NCBI RefSeq assembly: GCF_963924675.1
Contig: NC_089220.1
Coordinates: forward strand, 88,167,168 to 88,231,167
DNA: 64,000 bases
Reading direction: 5' to 3'
DNA from: Phocoena phocoena
Taxonomy: Eukaryota; Chordata; Mammalia; Artiodactyla; Phocoenidae
Below the pieces are notes generated by a model. The model saw only the letters and a list, made by a program, of their open reading frames with translations, had not been told where the DNA came from and did no database searches. The translations under genes and the position numbers were made by a program. How positions within the stretch are numbered: the first letter of the stretch is position 1; each line of letters starts with the position of its first letter. Positions 22,996 to 33,113 of the stretch are shown one piece after another.

Positions 22996-24811
22996 AGTTT
23001 CTCCCTACTTTTTCTTATCGAACCCTGTCTTCTGGAAGTAATTTTGTTGAGAGATGTAAATAACTGATGATAGCCTTGGCTGATTTAAGTTAAAAGGCCC
23101 AGCAAGCCCAAGGGGGAGGAGCTAATGGAGGAGGAAGAGCCTTCCTGGAGTCTTACCACCTGGGCACTAGGTGTAAGCCCAACCCATGCTGTGTAGACAA
23201 GGTTCATTTGTGTCTCAGAGACTGGGACCCACAGGGATCCAGACCCTCAGGACATCACAGCTCAGCATAAGCTTGGCTGGGAAGCTGGAGGTCCAGAGGT
23301 CAGGTAGGAGGAATGGGGTGGGTGGTGAGAGGTGGAGGCTGTTCATTGTCTGTTTTCCTCTTTGATTTTTGAAGTTTTCTACAAAGACGATATAATAAAG
23401 GTTGGCCTTGTAGTTATTGAAACCGAAAGCAATGAGGGCCCAGCCTGGCATGGGCTTGAGGTAAGACAGTTGTGACCCATACAAAAACCCCCTGTTTCCT
23501 CAAGAGCAAAAATAGCTGAAAGGTTGGCTAAGTCTTGCTGGCCTGTTGGGTCTTTCATTAAGATGCTCTGAATAATCCTTGTTTAGAGGCCAGCTCTCTT
23601 TGAACTGGGCCAAGTGTCCTAGCTGACACCCGGTGAGTGGCATGCACGTGGCATAGGATTAGAGAGCTCTCGACACTGGCAGTCTGTGGCTTGTCCCAGA
23701 AAGGCTGGCTGTGAGAGGGGGGGGAGTCCCAAAGACTTGTCTAGACCAGGGGGTCTAGCAGCCAGCGATGTAAGTAGGAGATGCCTAGCAGGCTGTATTA
23801 TTTTTCAATCAGCAGGGATTTTACTTCAGTCAGACTACAGCTATAACAAAGCATTTATTTTGATTCTTTGAAGGAAGCCCTCAATTGATTTAGCATTAAT
23901 TGAATTTTTATCTAACTTAAAAGCATGACGTTATTTAACTAGGACATGTGTTTGTTATATGAAATACATTTTTTTCAATTAAGTAAATGTGCCACTTGTT
24001 AAATGAAAGTTAACTGTGCCCTATTTATTGATTCTTTTAAAAAGTGGGTGTTTCACCTTGTAAGAGGGTAGAGAGAAAGCAGCTGCATTCGTCTGCATCG
24101 TTAGTGGGTAATTCTTATTTCTTAACCTAACAGGTAGATGTGTTTCAGGCTACCTTCTAGGGAGACTCAGAGACTTAGATTTATGCTCCTTAGTTATTTT
24201 GTTGACAGAGGTTTTTTATTTCTTTTCTGTTGACTTCAGGGTCAAGTTTGGCCTTTCCTTTTTTTTTCATTCTGGTGAAGATTGTGTGACCTGCTTCCTT
24301 CAATTGTCTGTGTTCTTGATTGTTGCTCCAGACTTGGTTTAGGTCAATGTCAGAAATTTCTCTTGGTTCCTGTCGATATTTTCTGACACTACTTCTAACA
24401 CCACGTGTATGTCTTTTCCAACACCAGCCAGTTCTCTGACACCAACTGGGTGTTCAACAGTTCAGTTCTGATGTTAGCTCCCAGAGCTGCAAATGGCATC
24501 CCAGGCGACCCACACTTCTGCCTGCCTGACTACAAATTTTGGGGCTCCCAGGATGCCCTCTTAGGTTTGATAATTTGCTAGAATGACACACAGAACTCAG
24601 GAAAACACTTCACTTATGCTTACCAGTTTCTTATAAAGCTTATTTCAACTCAGGAATGGCCAAATGGAAGAGATGCGTAGGGCAAGGTATGGGCTGGGGT
24701 GGGGAGAGAGGGTGGGGGGGTGCCACAGAGCTTCCATGACCTCTCTGGGTGTGTCACCACCCTCCCAGGACTTCAGCACGTTCACCAACCCCGAAGCTCT
24801 CAGAATCTCAT
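22996..24811. other. Intron 1 sequence, nothing firm recognised
   Basis: Contains an ISRE-like GAAACCGAAAGC at 23419-23430. No repeat or coding segment identified. Confidence 0.45.
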
Positions 24812-25165
24812 TGTTCAAGAGGTTTTTTTTTTTTAAATTTTATTTATTTATTTTTGGCTGTGTTGGGTCTTTGTTGCTGTGCGCGGGCTTTCTCTAGTTG
24901 CAGCGAGCGGGGGTTACTCTTCCTTGCGGTGTGCGGGCTTCTCATTGCGGGGGCTTCTCTTGTTGCGGAGCATGGGCTCTAGGTGCGCGGGCTTCAGTAG
25001 TTGGGGCACGCGGGCTCTAGAGCGCAGGCTCAGTAGTTGTGGCGCCTGGGCTTAGTTGCTCCACGGCATGTGGGATCTTCCTGGACCAGGGCTTGAACCC
25101 GTGTCCCCTGCACTGGCAGGCGGATTCTTAACCACTGTGCCACCAGAGGAGTCCCTGTTCAAGAG
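24812..25165 (-). mobile_element. CHR-2-like long SINE with 10-bp TSD
   Basis: The duplication TGTTCAAGAG is at 24812-24821 and 25156-25165. Minus-strand head GGGACTCCTCTGGTGGCACA with long GCGCGGGCTT-type tail words. A second element of this type is at 58426-58773. Confidence 0.9.
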
Positions 25166-25543
25166 TTTTTATAGAATTCAATCTCCAGCCCCACTTCCTC
25201 CCAGAGACTGGGGGCGGGGCTGAAAATTCCAACCCTCTAATGACATGTTTGGTCTTTCTGGTGAACGGCCTCCATCGTGAAGCTATCTAGGGGTCCCATC
25301 CTGAGTCGCTTCATTAACATTAACAGTTATGGTTGAAAGGGGCTCCTTATTATTATTTGCTATTGAATAACAACTCCTGTCACCCAGGAAATTCCAAGGG
25401 TTTTAGGAGCTTTGTACCATGAACAGGGAATAAAGTGCAAATATATATATTTTATTATACCACAGTTGCAGAGTGGGATACTAAAAAAATATGATTATGC
25501 ATTATTGTCCTGGGTTTTTTCTGGTCTTTTTTTTTTTTTTTTT

Positions 25544-25910
25544 AAACATCTTTATTGGGGTATAATTGCTTTACAATGGTGTGTTAGTTTCTGCTTTACA
25601 ACAAAGTGAATCAGCCATACATATACATATGTTCCCATATGTCTTCCCTCTTGCGTCTCCCTCCCTCCCACTCTCCCCATCCCGCCCTTCCAGGCTGTCA
25701 CAAAGCACTGAGCTAATATCCCTGTGCCTTGCGGCTGCTTCCCCCCAGCTATCTACCTTACTACGTTTGTTAGCGTGTATATGTCCATGACTCTCTCTCG
25801 CCCTGTCAAAACTCACCCTTCCCCCTCCCCATATCCTCAAGTCCGTTCTCCAGTAGGTCTGCGTCTTTATTCCTATCTTACCCCTAGGTTCTTCATGACA
25901 TTTTTTTCCC
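25544..25910 (-). other. LINE-1 3' UTR
   Basis: This is the minus-strand segment between the ORF2 stop and the A tail, ending ATTGTAAAGCAATTATACCC then AATAAAGATG. The same 3' end recurs in the other young L1 pieces at about 10010, 44110 and 45990, which supports the boundary. Confidence 0.85.
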
Positions 25911-28900
25911 TTAAATTCCATATATATGTGTTAGCATACGGTATTTGTCTTTTTCTTTCTGACTTACTTCACTCTGTATGACAGACTCTAGGTCTATCCA
26001 TCTCATTACAAATAGCTCAATTTCATTTCTTTTTAAGGCTGAGTAATATTCCATTGTGTATATGTGCCACATCTTCTTTATCCATTCATCCGATGATGGG
26101 CGCTTAGGTTGTTTCCATGTCCTGGCTATTGTAAATAGAGCTGCAATGAACATTTTGGTACATGACTCTTTTTGAATTTTGGTTTTCTCAGGGTATATGC
26201 CAAGTAGTGGGATTGCTGGGTCATATGGTAATTCTATTTGTAGTTTTTTAAGGAACCTCCATACTGTTCTCCACAGTGGCTGAACCAATTCACATTCCCA
26301 CCAGCAGTGCAAGAGTGTCCCCTTTTCTCCACACCCTCTCCAGCACTTATTGTTTCTAGATTTTTTGATGATGGCCATTCTGACTGGTGTGAGATGATAT
26401 CTCATTGTAGTTTTGATTTGCATTTCTCTAATGATTAATGATGTTGAGCATTCTTTCATGTGTTTGTTGGCATTCTGTATATCTTCTTTGGAGAAATGTC
26501 TATTTAGGTCTTCTGCCCATTTTTGGATGGGGTTGTTTGTTTTTTTGTTATTGAGCTGCATGAGCTGCTTGTAAATTTTGGAGATTAATCCTTTGTCAGT
26601 TGCTTCATTTGCAAATGTTTTCTCCCATTCTGAGAGTTGTCTTTTGGTCTTGGTTATGGTTTCCTTTGCTGTGCAAAAGCTTTGAAGTTTCATTAGGTCC
26701 CATTTGTTTATTTTTGTTTTTATTTCCATTACTCTAGGAGGTGGGTCAGAAAGGATCTTGCTGTGATTTATGTCATAGAGTGTTCTTCCTATGTTTTCTT
26801 CTAAGAGTTTGATAGTTTCTGGCCTTACATTTAGGTCTTTAATCCATTTTGAGCTTATTTTTGTGTATGGTGTTAGGGAGTGATCTAATCTCATACTTTT
26901 ACATGTACCTGTCCAGTTTTCCCAGCACCATTTATTGAAGAGGCTGTCCTTTCTCCACTGTACATTCCTGCCTCCTTTATCAAAGATAAGGTGTCCATAT
27001 GTGCGTGGGTTTATCTCTGGGCTTTCTATCCTGTTCCACTGATCTATCTTTCTGTTTTTGTGCCAGTACCATACTGTCTTGATTACTGTTGCTTTGTAAT
27101 ATAGTCTGAAGTCAGGGAGCCTTATTCCTCCAGCTCCTTTTTTCGTTCTCAAGATTGCTTTGGCTATTCGGGGTCTTTTGTGTTTCCATACAAATTGCGA
27201 AATTTTTTGTTCTAGTTCTGTGAAAAATGCCAGTGGTAGTTTGATAGGGATTGCATTGAATCTGTAGATTGCTTTGGGTAGTAGAGTCATTTTCACAATG
27301 TTGATTCTTCCCATCCAAGAACATGGTATATCTCTCCATCTATTTGTATCATCTTTAATTTCTTTCATCAGTGTCTTATAATTTTCTGCATACAGGTCTT
27401 TCGTACCCTTAGGTAGGTTTATTCCTAGATATTTTATTCTTTTTGTTGCAATGGTAAATGGGAGTGTTTTCTTGATTTCACTTTCAGATTTTTCATCATT
27501 AGTATATAGGAATGCCAGAGATTTCTGTGCATTAATTTTGTATCCTGCTACTTTACCAAATTCATTGATTAGCTCTAGTAGTTTTCTGGTAGCATCTTTA
27601 GGATTCTCTATGTATAGTATCATGTCATCTGCAAACAGTGACAGCTTTACTTCTTCTTTTCCGATTTGGATTCCTTTTATTTCCTTTTCTTCTCTGATTG
27701 CTGTGGCTAAAACTTCCAAAACTATGTTGAATAAGAGTGGTGAGAGTGGGCAACCTTGTCTTGTTCCTGATCTTAGTGGAAATGCTTTCAGTTTTTCACC
27801 ATTGAGGATGATGTTTGCTGTGGGCTTGTCATATATGGCTTTTATTATGTTTAGGAAAGTTCCCTCTATGCCTACTTTCTGGAGGGTTTTTATCATAAAT
27901 GGGTGTTGAATTTTGTCGAAAGCTTTCTCTGCATCTATTGAGATGATCATATGGTTTTTCTCCTTCAATTTGTTAATATGGTTTATCACATTGATAGATT
28001 TGCGTATATTGAAGAATCCTTGCATTCCTGGAATAAACCCCACTTGATCATGGTGTATGATCCTTTTAATGTGCTGTTGGATTCTGTTTGCTAGTATTTT
28101 GTTGAGGATTTTTGCATCTATGTTCATCAGTGATATTGGCCTGTAGTTTTCTTTCTTTGTGACATCCTTGTCTGGTTTTGGTATCAAGGTGATGGTGGCT
28201 TCGTAGAAGGAATTTGGGAGTGTTCCTCCCTCTGCTATATTTTGGAAGAGTTTGAGAAGGATAGGTGTTAGCTCTTCTCTAAACGTTTGATAGAATTCAC
28301 CTGTGAAGCCATCTGGTCCTGGGCTTTTGTTTGTTGGAAGGTTTTTAATCACAGTTTCAATTTCAGTGCTTGTGATTGGTCTGTTCATATTTTCTATTTC
28401 TTCCTGATTCAGTCTTGGCAGGTTGTGCATTTCTAAGAATTTGTCCATTTCTTCCAGATTGTCCATTTTATTGGCATAGAGTTGCTTGTAGTAATCTCTC
28501 ATGATTTTTTTTATTTCTGCAGTGTCAGTTGTTACTTCTCCTTTTTCATTTCTAATTCTATTGATTTGAGTCTTCTCCCTTTTTTTCTTGATGAGTCTGG
28601 CTAGTGGTTTATCTATTTTGTTTATCTTCTCAAAGAACCAGCTTTTAGTTTTATTGATCTTTGCTATTGTTTCCTTCATTTCTTTTTCATTTATTTCTGA
28701 TCTGATTTTTATGATTTCTTTCCTTCTGCTAGCTTTGGGGTTTTTTTGTTCTTCTTTCTCTAATTGCTTGAGGTGCAAGGTTAGGTTGTTTATTCGAGAT
28801 GTTTCCTGCTTCTTAAGGTGGGCTTGTATTGCTATAAACTTCCCCCTTAGAACTGCTTTTGCTGCATCCCATAGGTTTTGGGTCGTTGTGTCTCCATTGT

Positions 28901-29765
28901 CATTTGTTTCTAGGTATTTTTTTATTTCCTCTTTGATTTCTTCAGTGATCACTTCATTATTAAGTAGTGTATTGTTTAGCCTCCATGTGTTTGTATTTTT
29001 TACAGATCTTTTCCTGTAATTGATATCTAGTCTCATGGCGTTGTGGTCGGAAAAGATACTTGAAACAATTTCAGTTTTCTTAAATTTACCAAGGCTTGAT
29101 TTGTGACCCAAGATATGATCTATCCTGGAGAATGTTCCATGAGCACTTGAGAAAAATGTGTATTCTGTTGTTTTTGGATGGAGTGTCCTATAAATATCAA
29201 TTAAGTCCATCTTGTTTAATGTATCATTTAAAGCTTGTGTTTCCTTATTTATTTTCATTTTGGATGATCTGTCCATGGGTGAAAGTGGGGTGTTAAAGTC
29301 CCCTACTATGAATGTGTTACTGTTGATCTCCCCTTTTATGGTTGTTAGTATTTGCCTTATGTATTGAGGTGCTCCTATGTTGGGTGCATAAATATTTACA
29401 ATTGTTATATCTTCTTCTTGGATCGATCCCTTGATCATTATGTAGTGTCCTTCTTTGTCCCTTTTAATAGTCCTTATTTTAAAGTCTATTTTGTCTGATA
29501 TGAGAATTGCTACTCCAGCTTTCTTTTGGTTTCCATTTGCATGGAATATCTTTTTCCATCCCCTTACTTTCAGTCTGTATGTGTCTCTAGTTCTGAAGTG
29601 GGTCTCTTGTAGACAGCATATATAAGGGTCTTGTTTTTGTATCCATTCAGCCAATCTGTGTCTTTTGGTGGGAGCATTTAGTCCATTTACATTTAAGGTA
29701 ATTATCGATATGTATGTTCCTGTTTCCATTTTATATATTGTTTTGGGTTCGCTACTATAGGTCAT
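25911..29765 (-). CDS. LINE-1 ORF2 protein (endonuclease / reverse transcriptase), 1284 aa
   Basis: ORF2p nicks target DNA and copies L1 RNA into the genome (target-primed reverse transcription). The frame is complete; human ORF2p is about 1275 aa, so it is full length. N-terminal APE-type endonuclease: LNVNGLN, QETH (catalytic Glu), NIYAPN, GDFNTPL and the terminal SDH motif. Reverse transcriptase: [44 protein letters not shown] and catalytic [10 protein letters not shown]. The C-terminal Cys motif [18 protein letters not shown] fits Cx3Cx7Hx4C. All hallmark catalytic residues are present, so the protein is predicted active. The long + strand frames at 27451-27909 and 28588-29019 are its antisense shadows. 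Confidence 0.95.
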   Translation of the reverse strand: MTYSSEPKTIYKMETGTYISIITLNVNGLNAPTKRHRLAEWIQKQDPYICCLQETHFRTRDTYRLKVRGWKKIFHANGNQKKAGVAILISDKIDFKIRTIKRDKEGHYIMIKGSIQEEDITIVNIYAPNIGAPQYIRQILTTIKGEINSNTFIVGDFNTPLSPMDRSSKMKINKETQALNDTLNKMDLIDIYRTLHPKTTEYTFFSSAHGTFSRIDHILGHKSSLGKFKKTEIVSSIFSDHNAMRLDINYRKRSVKNTNTWRLNNTLLNNEVITEEIKEEIKKYLETNDNGDTTTQNLWDAAKAVLRGKFIAIQAHLKKQETSRINNLTLHLKQLEKEEQKNPKASRRKEIIKIRSEINEKEMKETIAKINKTKSWFFEKINKIDKPLARLIKKKREKTQINRIRNEKGEVTTDTAEIKKIMRDYYKQLYANKMDNLEEMDKFLEMHNLPRLNQEEIENMNRPITSTEIETVIKNLPTNKSPGPDGFTGEFYQTFREELTPILLKLFQNIAEGGTLPNSFYEATITLIPKPDKDVTKKENYRPISLMNIDAKILNKILANRIQQHIKRIIHHDQVGFIPGMQGFFNIRKSINVINHINKLKEKNHMIISIDAEKAFDKIQHPFMIKTLQKVGIEGTFLNIIKAIYDKPTANIILNGEKLKAFPLRSGTRQGCPLSPLLFNIVLEVLATAIREEKEIKGIQIGKEEVKLSLFADDMILYIENPKDATRKLLELINEFGKVAGYKINAQKSLAFLYTNDEKSESEIKKTLPFTIATKRIKYLGINLPKGTKDLYAENYKTLMKEIKDDTNRWRDIPCSWMGRINIVKMTLLPKAIYRFNAIPIKLPLAFFTELEQKISQFVWKHKRPRIAKAILRTKKGAGGIRLPDFRLYYKATVIKTVWYWHKNRKIDQWNRIESPEINPRTYGHLIFDKGGRNVQWRKDSLFNKWCWENWTGTCKSMRLDHSLTPYTKISSKWIKDLNVRPETIKLLEENIGRTLYDINHSKILSDPPPRVMEIKTKINKWDLMKLQSFCTAKETITKTKRQLSEWEKTFANEATDKGLISKIYKQLMQLNNKKTNNPIQKWAEDLNRHFSKEDIQNANKHMKECSTSLIIREMQIKTTMRYHLTPVRMAIIKKSRNNKCWRGCGEKGTLLHCWWECELVQPLWRTVWRFLKKLQIELPYDPAIPLLGIYPEKTKIQKESCTKMFIAALFTIARTWKQPKRPSSDEWIKKMWHIYTMEYYSALKRNEIELFVMRWIDLESVIQSEVSQKEKDKYRMLTHIYGI

Positions 29766-29787
29766 TTCCTTCTCTTGTGTTTCGTGT

Positions 29788-30681
29788 CTAGAGAAGTTCC
29801 TTTAGCATTTGTTGTAAAGCTGGTTTGGTGGTGCTGAACTCTCTCAGCTTTTGCTTGTCTGTAAAGGTTTTAATTTCTCCATCAAATGTGAATGAGAACC
29901 TTGCTGGGTAGAGTAGTCTTTGTTGCAGGCTATTCTCCTTCATCACTTTCAGTATGTCCTGCCACTCCCTTCTGGCTTGTAGGGTTTCTGCTGAGAGATC
30001 AGCTGTTAACCTTATGGGGATTCCCTTGTGTGTTATTTGTTGTTTTTCCCTTGCTGCTTTTAATATGCTTTCTTTGTATTTAATTTTTGACAGTTTGATT
30101 AATATGTGTCTTGGCGTGTTTCTCCTTGTATTTATCCTGTATGGGACCCTCTGTGCTTCCTGGACTTGATTAACTATTTCCTTTCCCATATTAGGGAAGT
30201 TTTCAACTATAATCTCTTCAAATATTTTCTCAGTCCCTTTCTTTCTTTCTTCTTCTTCTGGAACCCCTATAATTCGAATGTTGGTGCGTTTCATGTTGTC
30301 CCAGAGGTCTCTGAGACTGTCCTCAGTTCTTTTCATTCTTTTTTCTTTATTCTGCTCTGCAGTAGTTATTTCCACTACTTTATCTTCCAGGTCACTTATC
30401 CGTTCTTCTGCCTCAGTTATTCTGCTATTGATCCTATCTAGAGTGATTTTAATTTCATTTATTGCATTGTTCATCGTTGCTTGTTTCATCTTTAGTTCTT
30501 GTAGGTCCTTGTTAACTGTTTCTTGCATTTTGTCCATTCTACTTCCAAGATTTCGGATCATCCTTACTATCATTATTCTGAATTCTTTTTCAGGTAGATT
30601 GCCTATTTCCTCTTCATTTGTTAGGTCTGGTGGGTTTTTATCTTGCTCCTTCATCTGCTGTGTGTTTTTCTGTCTTCTCAT
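29788..30681 (-). CDS. LINE-1 ORF1 protein (RNA-binding chaperone), 297 aa
   Basis: ORF1p coats L1 RNA as trimers and acts as a nucleic-acid chaperone in the cytoplasmic L1 particle. The frame is complete (start at 30681, stop at 29788). Visible domains: a charged N-terminal tail (1-35), a heptad-rich coiled coil (about 36-128), an RRM beginning with [12 protein letters not shown] (about 134-145) that runs to about 225, and a C-terminal domain with the well-known [19 protein letters not shown] stretch (222-240). It ends ...[10 protein letters not shown]. It is shorter than the 338-residue human protein, mainly at the ends, which I believe is normal for cetartiodactyl L1s. The stop is 22 nt from the ORF2 start. 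No frameshift, stop or missing domain is visible. Confidence 0.93.
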   Translation of the reverse strand: MRRQKNTQQMKEQDKNPPDLTNEEEIGNLPEKEFRIMIVRMIRNLGSRMDKMQETVNKDLQELKMKQATMNNAINEIKITLDRINSRITEAEERISDLEDKVVEITTAEQNKEKRMKRTEDSLRDLWDNMKRTNIRIIGVPEEEERKKGTEKIFEEIIVENFPNMGKEIVNQVQEAQRVPYRINTRRNTPRHILIKLSKIKYKESILKAAREKQQITHKGIPIRLTADLSAETLQARREWQDILKVMKENSLQQRLLYPARFSFTFDGEIKTFTDKQKLREFSTTKPALQQMLKELL

Positions 30682-31198
30682 TTTGCTTATCTTACTGTGT
30701 TTGGGGTCTCCTTTTTGCAGGCTGCACTTTCGTAGTTCCCGTTGTTTTTGATGTCTGTCTCCAGTGGCTAAGGTTGTTTCAGTGGGTTGTGTAGGCTTCC
30801 TGGTGGAGGGGACTAGTGCCTGTGTTGTGCTGGATGAGGCTAGATCTTGTCTCTCTAGTGGGCAGGTTCACATCTGGTGGTGTGTTTTGGGGTGTCTGTG
30901 GCCTTATTATGATTTTAGGCAGCCTCTCTGCTAATGGGTGGGGTTGTGTTCCTGTTTTGCTAGTTGTTTGGCATAGGTTGTCCAGCACTGTGGCTTGCTG
31001 GTCGTTGAGTGAAGCTGGGTGCTGGTGTTAAGATGGAGGTCTCTGGGATATTTCCACCGTTTAATATTATGTGGAGCTGGGAGGTCTCTTGTTGACCAGT
31101 GTCCTGAAGTTGGCTCTCCTACCTCAGAGGCAGAGCCCTGACTCCTGGCTGGAGCACCAAGAGCCTTTCATCCACACAGCTCAGAATAAAAGGGAGAA

Positions 31199-31348
31199 AA
31201 AGTAGGGAGAATTAGTAGAAGTATGAGTAAAGAAAGAAGGAAAGGAGGAAAGGAAGGAAGGAAGAAAGAAGCAAAGAAGGAAAGAAAGGAGGGAGGGAGG
31301 GAGGGAGGGAGGAAGGAAGGAAGGAGGGAAAGAAGGAAAAAAAGAAAG
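31199..31348 (+). repeat. Purine-only (GGAA/GAAA)n tract
   Basis: A run of GGAA, GAAA and GGGA words almost without pyrimidines lies inside the L1 5' UTR, with a shorter partner near 31590-31626. Such tracts are unstable in length and can form triplex DNA. Confidence 0.85.
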
Positions 31349-31349
31349 A

Positions 31350-31857
31350 AAGATGATACAGTAAAAATAAAATAAAGTATAATATAGTTATTGAATTAAA
31401 AAATATTTAGAAAAAAAAAAAAAAGGGACGGATAGAACCTTAGGACAAATGTTGGAAGCAAAGCTATACAGAGAAAATCTTACACAGAAGCATACACTTA
31501 CACCTTCACAAAAAGAGGTAAAGGGGGAAAAATCATAAATCCTGCTCCCTGAGACCACCTCCTCAATTTGGGGTGATTCGTTGTCTAAAGGAGGGAAGGA
31601 AGGAAGGAAAGAAAGAAAGAACGAAGGTAAAGTATAATAAAGTTATTACAATTAAACTTAATTATTAAGAAAAAGAATTTTTAAAAAAAGTCATGGACGG
31701 ATAGAGCCCTAGGACAAATGGTGGAAGCTAGAGTATACAGACAAGATCTCACACAGAAGCATACACGTACACATTCACAAAAAGAGGAAAAGGGAAAAAA
31801 ATCATAGATCTCGCTCCTAAATTCCACCTCTTCAATTTGGGATCATTCCTTGTCTAT
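31350..31857 (-). repeat. Duplicated unit (about 240-250 bp) within the L1 5' UTR
   Basis: Shared landmarks recur with a 269-bp offset: GGACGGATAGA (31426 and 31695), ACACAGAAGCATACAC (31482 and 31751) and CAATTTGGG (31564 and 31833). Each copy has a purine run on one side. Divergence is clear, so the duplication is older than this insertion and belongs to the subfamily. Confidence 0.8.
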
Positions 31858-32356
31858 TCAGGTATTCCACAGATGCAGGGTATATCAAGTTGATTGTGGA
31901 GCTTTAATCCGCTGCTTCTGTGGCTGCTGGGAGAGATTCCCCTTTCTCTTCTTTGTTCTCACAGCTCACAGGAGCTCAGCTTTGGATTTGGCCCTGCCTC
32001 TGCGTGTAGGTCGCTGGAGGGCGTCTGTTTTTTCGCTCAGACAGGACGGGGTTAAAGGAGCCGCTGATTCGGGGCCTCCGGCTCACTCAGGCCGGGGGTG
32101 GGGGTGGGGGGGAAGGAGGGGCACTGCGTGCGGGGCCGGCCTGCGGCGGCAGAGGCAGCGTGACGTTGCGGCAGAGGCCGGCGTGACGTTGCACCAGCCT
32201 GAGGCCCGCCGTGCGCTGTCCCAGGGAAGTTGTCCCTGGATCCCGGGAACCTGGCAGTGGCGGGCTGCACAGGCTCCGCGGAAGAGGGGTGTGGAGAGTG
32301 ACCTGTGCTCGCACACAGGCCCCTTGGTGGCGGCAGCAGCAGCCCCAGCGTCTCCC

Positions 32357-32450
32357 GCCCGTCTCTGGGGTCCGCGGTTTTAGCCGCGGCTCGCGCCCGT
32401 CTCTGGGGTTCGCGCTTTTAGCCGCGGCTCGCGCCCGTCTCTGGAGTTCC
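32357..32450 (-). repeat. 38-bp CpG-rich tandem repeat, about 2.5 copies, in the L1 5' UTR
   Basis: Units at 32357-32394 and 32395-32432 and a partial at 32433-32450 begin GCCCGTCTCTGG and end in GCCGCGGCTCGC. The first two differ at few positions. Tandem 5' UTR monomers occur in some mammalian L1s (mouse), where they set promoter strength. Confidence 0.85.
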
Positions 32451-33113
32451 TTTAAGCAGCGCTCTTAAACCCCTCTCCTTGCGCACCAGGAAACAAAGAG
32501 GGAAGAAAAAGTCTCTTGCCTCTTCGGCCGGTGCAGGCTTTTCCCCGAACTCCCTCCCGGCTAGTCGTGGTGCACTAACCCCTTCAGGCTATGTTCAAGC
32601 CGCCAACCCCAGTCCTCTCCCTGAGCTCCGTCCAAAACCAAAACCCGAGCCTCAGCTCGCAGCCCTACCCGCCCCGGTGGGTGAGCAGCAAGCCTCTCGG
32701 GTTGGTGAGTGCTGGTCGGCACCGATCGTCTGTGCAGGAATCTCCCCGCTTTGCCCTCCGCACCCGTCACTGTGCACTACTCCGCGGTCCCGAAACTCCC
32801 CCCTCTGCCTCCCGCAGTCTCCGCCCACGGAGGGGCTTCCTAGTGTGTGGAAACTTTTCCTCCTTCACAGCTCCCTCCCACTGGTGCAGGTGCCGTCCTT
32901 ATTCTTTTGTCTCTGTTTTTTCTTTTGCCCTACCCAGTTACGTGGGGAGTTTCTTGCCTTTTGGGAGGTCTGAGGTCTTCTGCCAGCCTTCAGTAGGAGT
33001 TCTGTAGGAGTTGTTCCACGTGTGGATGTATTTCTGGTGTATCCGTGGGGAGGAAGGCGATCTCCGCGTCTTACTCTTCCGCCATCTTCAAGGTCCCCTC
33101 TTTTCTGGTCTTT

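Larger units (their letters stand above)
30682..33100 (-). promoter_or_regulatory. LINE-1 5' UTR / internal promoter (long, 2.4 kb)
   Basis: The region upstream of ORF1 is much longer than the roughly 0.9-kb human L1 5' UTR. From the 5' end it has a YY1-like CCGCCATCTT (33080-33089 on +), a CpG-dense block (about 32030-32460) with a 38-bp tandem repeat, two related units of about 240-250 bp offset by about 269 bp, a purine-rich tract, and the ORF1-proximal segment. L1 5' UTRs normally carry a sense promoter and, in human, an antisense promoter. Promoter function here is inferred. Confidence 0.75.
25517..33113 (-). mobile_element. Full-length LINE-1 with intact ORF1 and ORF2 and 13-bp TSD
   Basis: Read on the minus strand this is a complete L1. 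It starts near 33100 with GACCTTGAAGATGGCGGAAG (an L1-type start containing a YY1-like AAGATGGCGG), has a 2.4-kb 5' UTR, ORF1 (30681-29788), ORF2 (29765-25911) and a 3' UTR, and ends in an A tail at about 25530-25543 after AATAAAGATGTTT (minus strand). The direct repeat TTTTCTGGTCTTT flanks it at 25517-25529 and 33101-33113; the left copy runs into the tail, so its edge is uncertain by a few bases. It lies in the putative first intron of SQOR in the opposite orientation. Both ORFs are open, so it is young and possibly still active. Confidence 0.95.

Noticed and set aside
27451..30751. Hydrophobic + strand frames of 111-157 codons resembling membrane proteins
   Set aside because: They are antisense shadows of the A-rich L1 ORF1 and ORF2, which give Phe/Leu/Ser-rich translations.
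31850..33007. Frames of 137-178 codons in the GC-rich block near 32 kb as a possible host gene
   Set aside because: The block lies inside the TSD-bounded L1 and is its 5' UTR; the CpG content explains the open frames.
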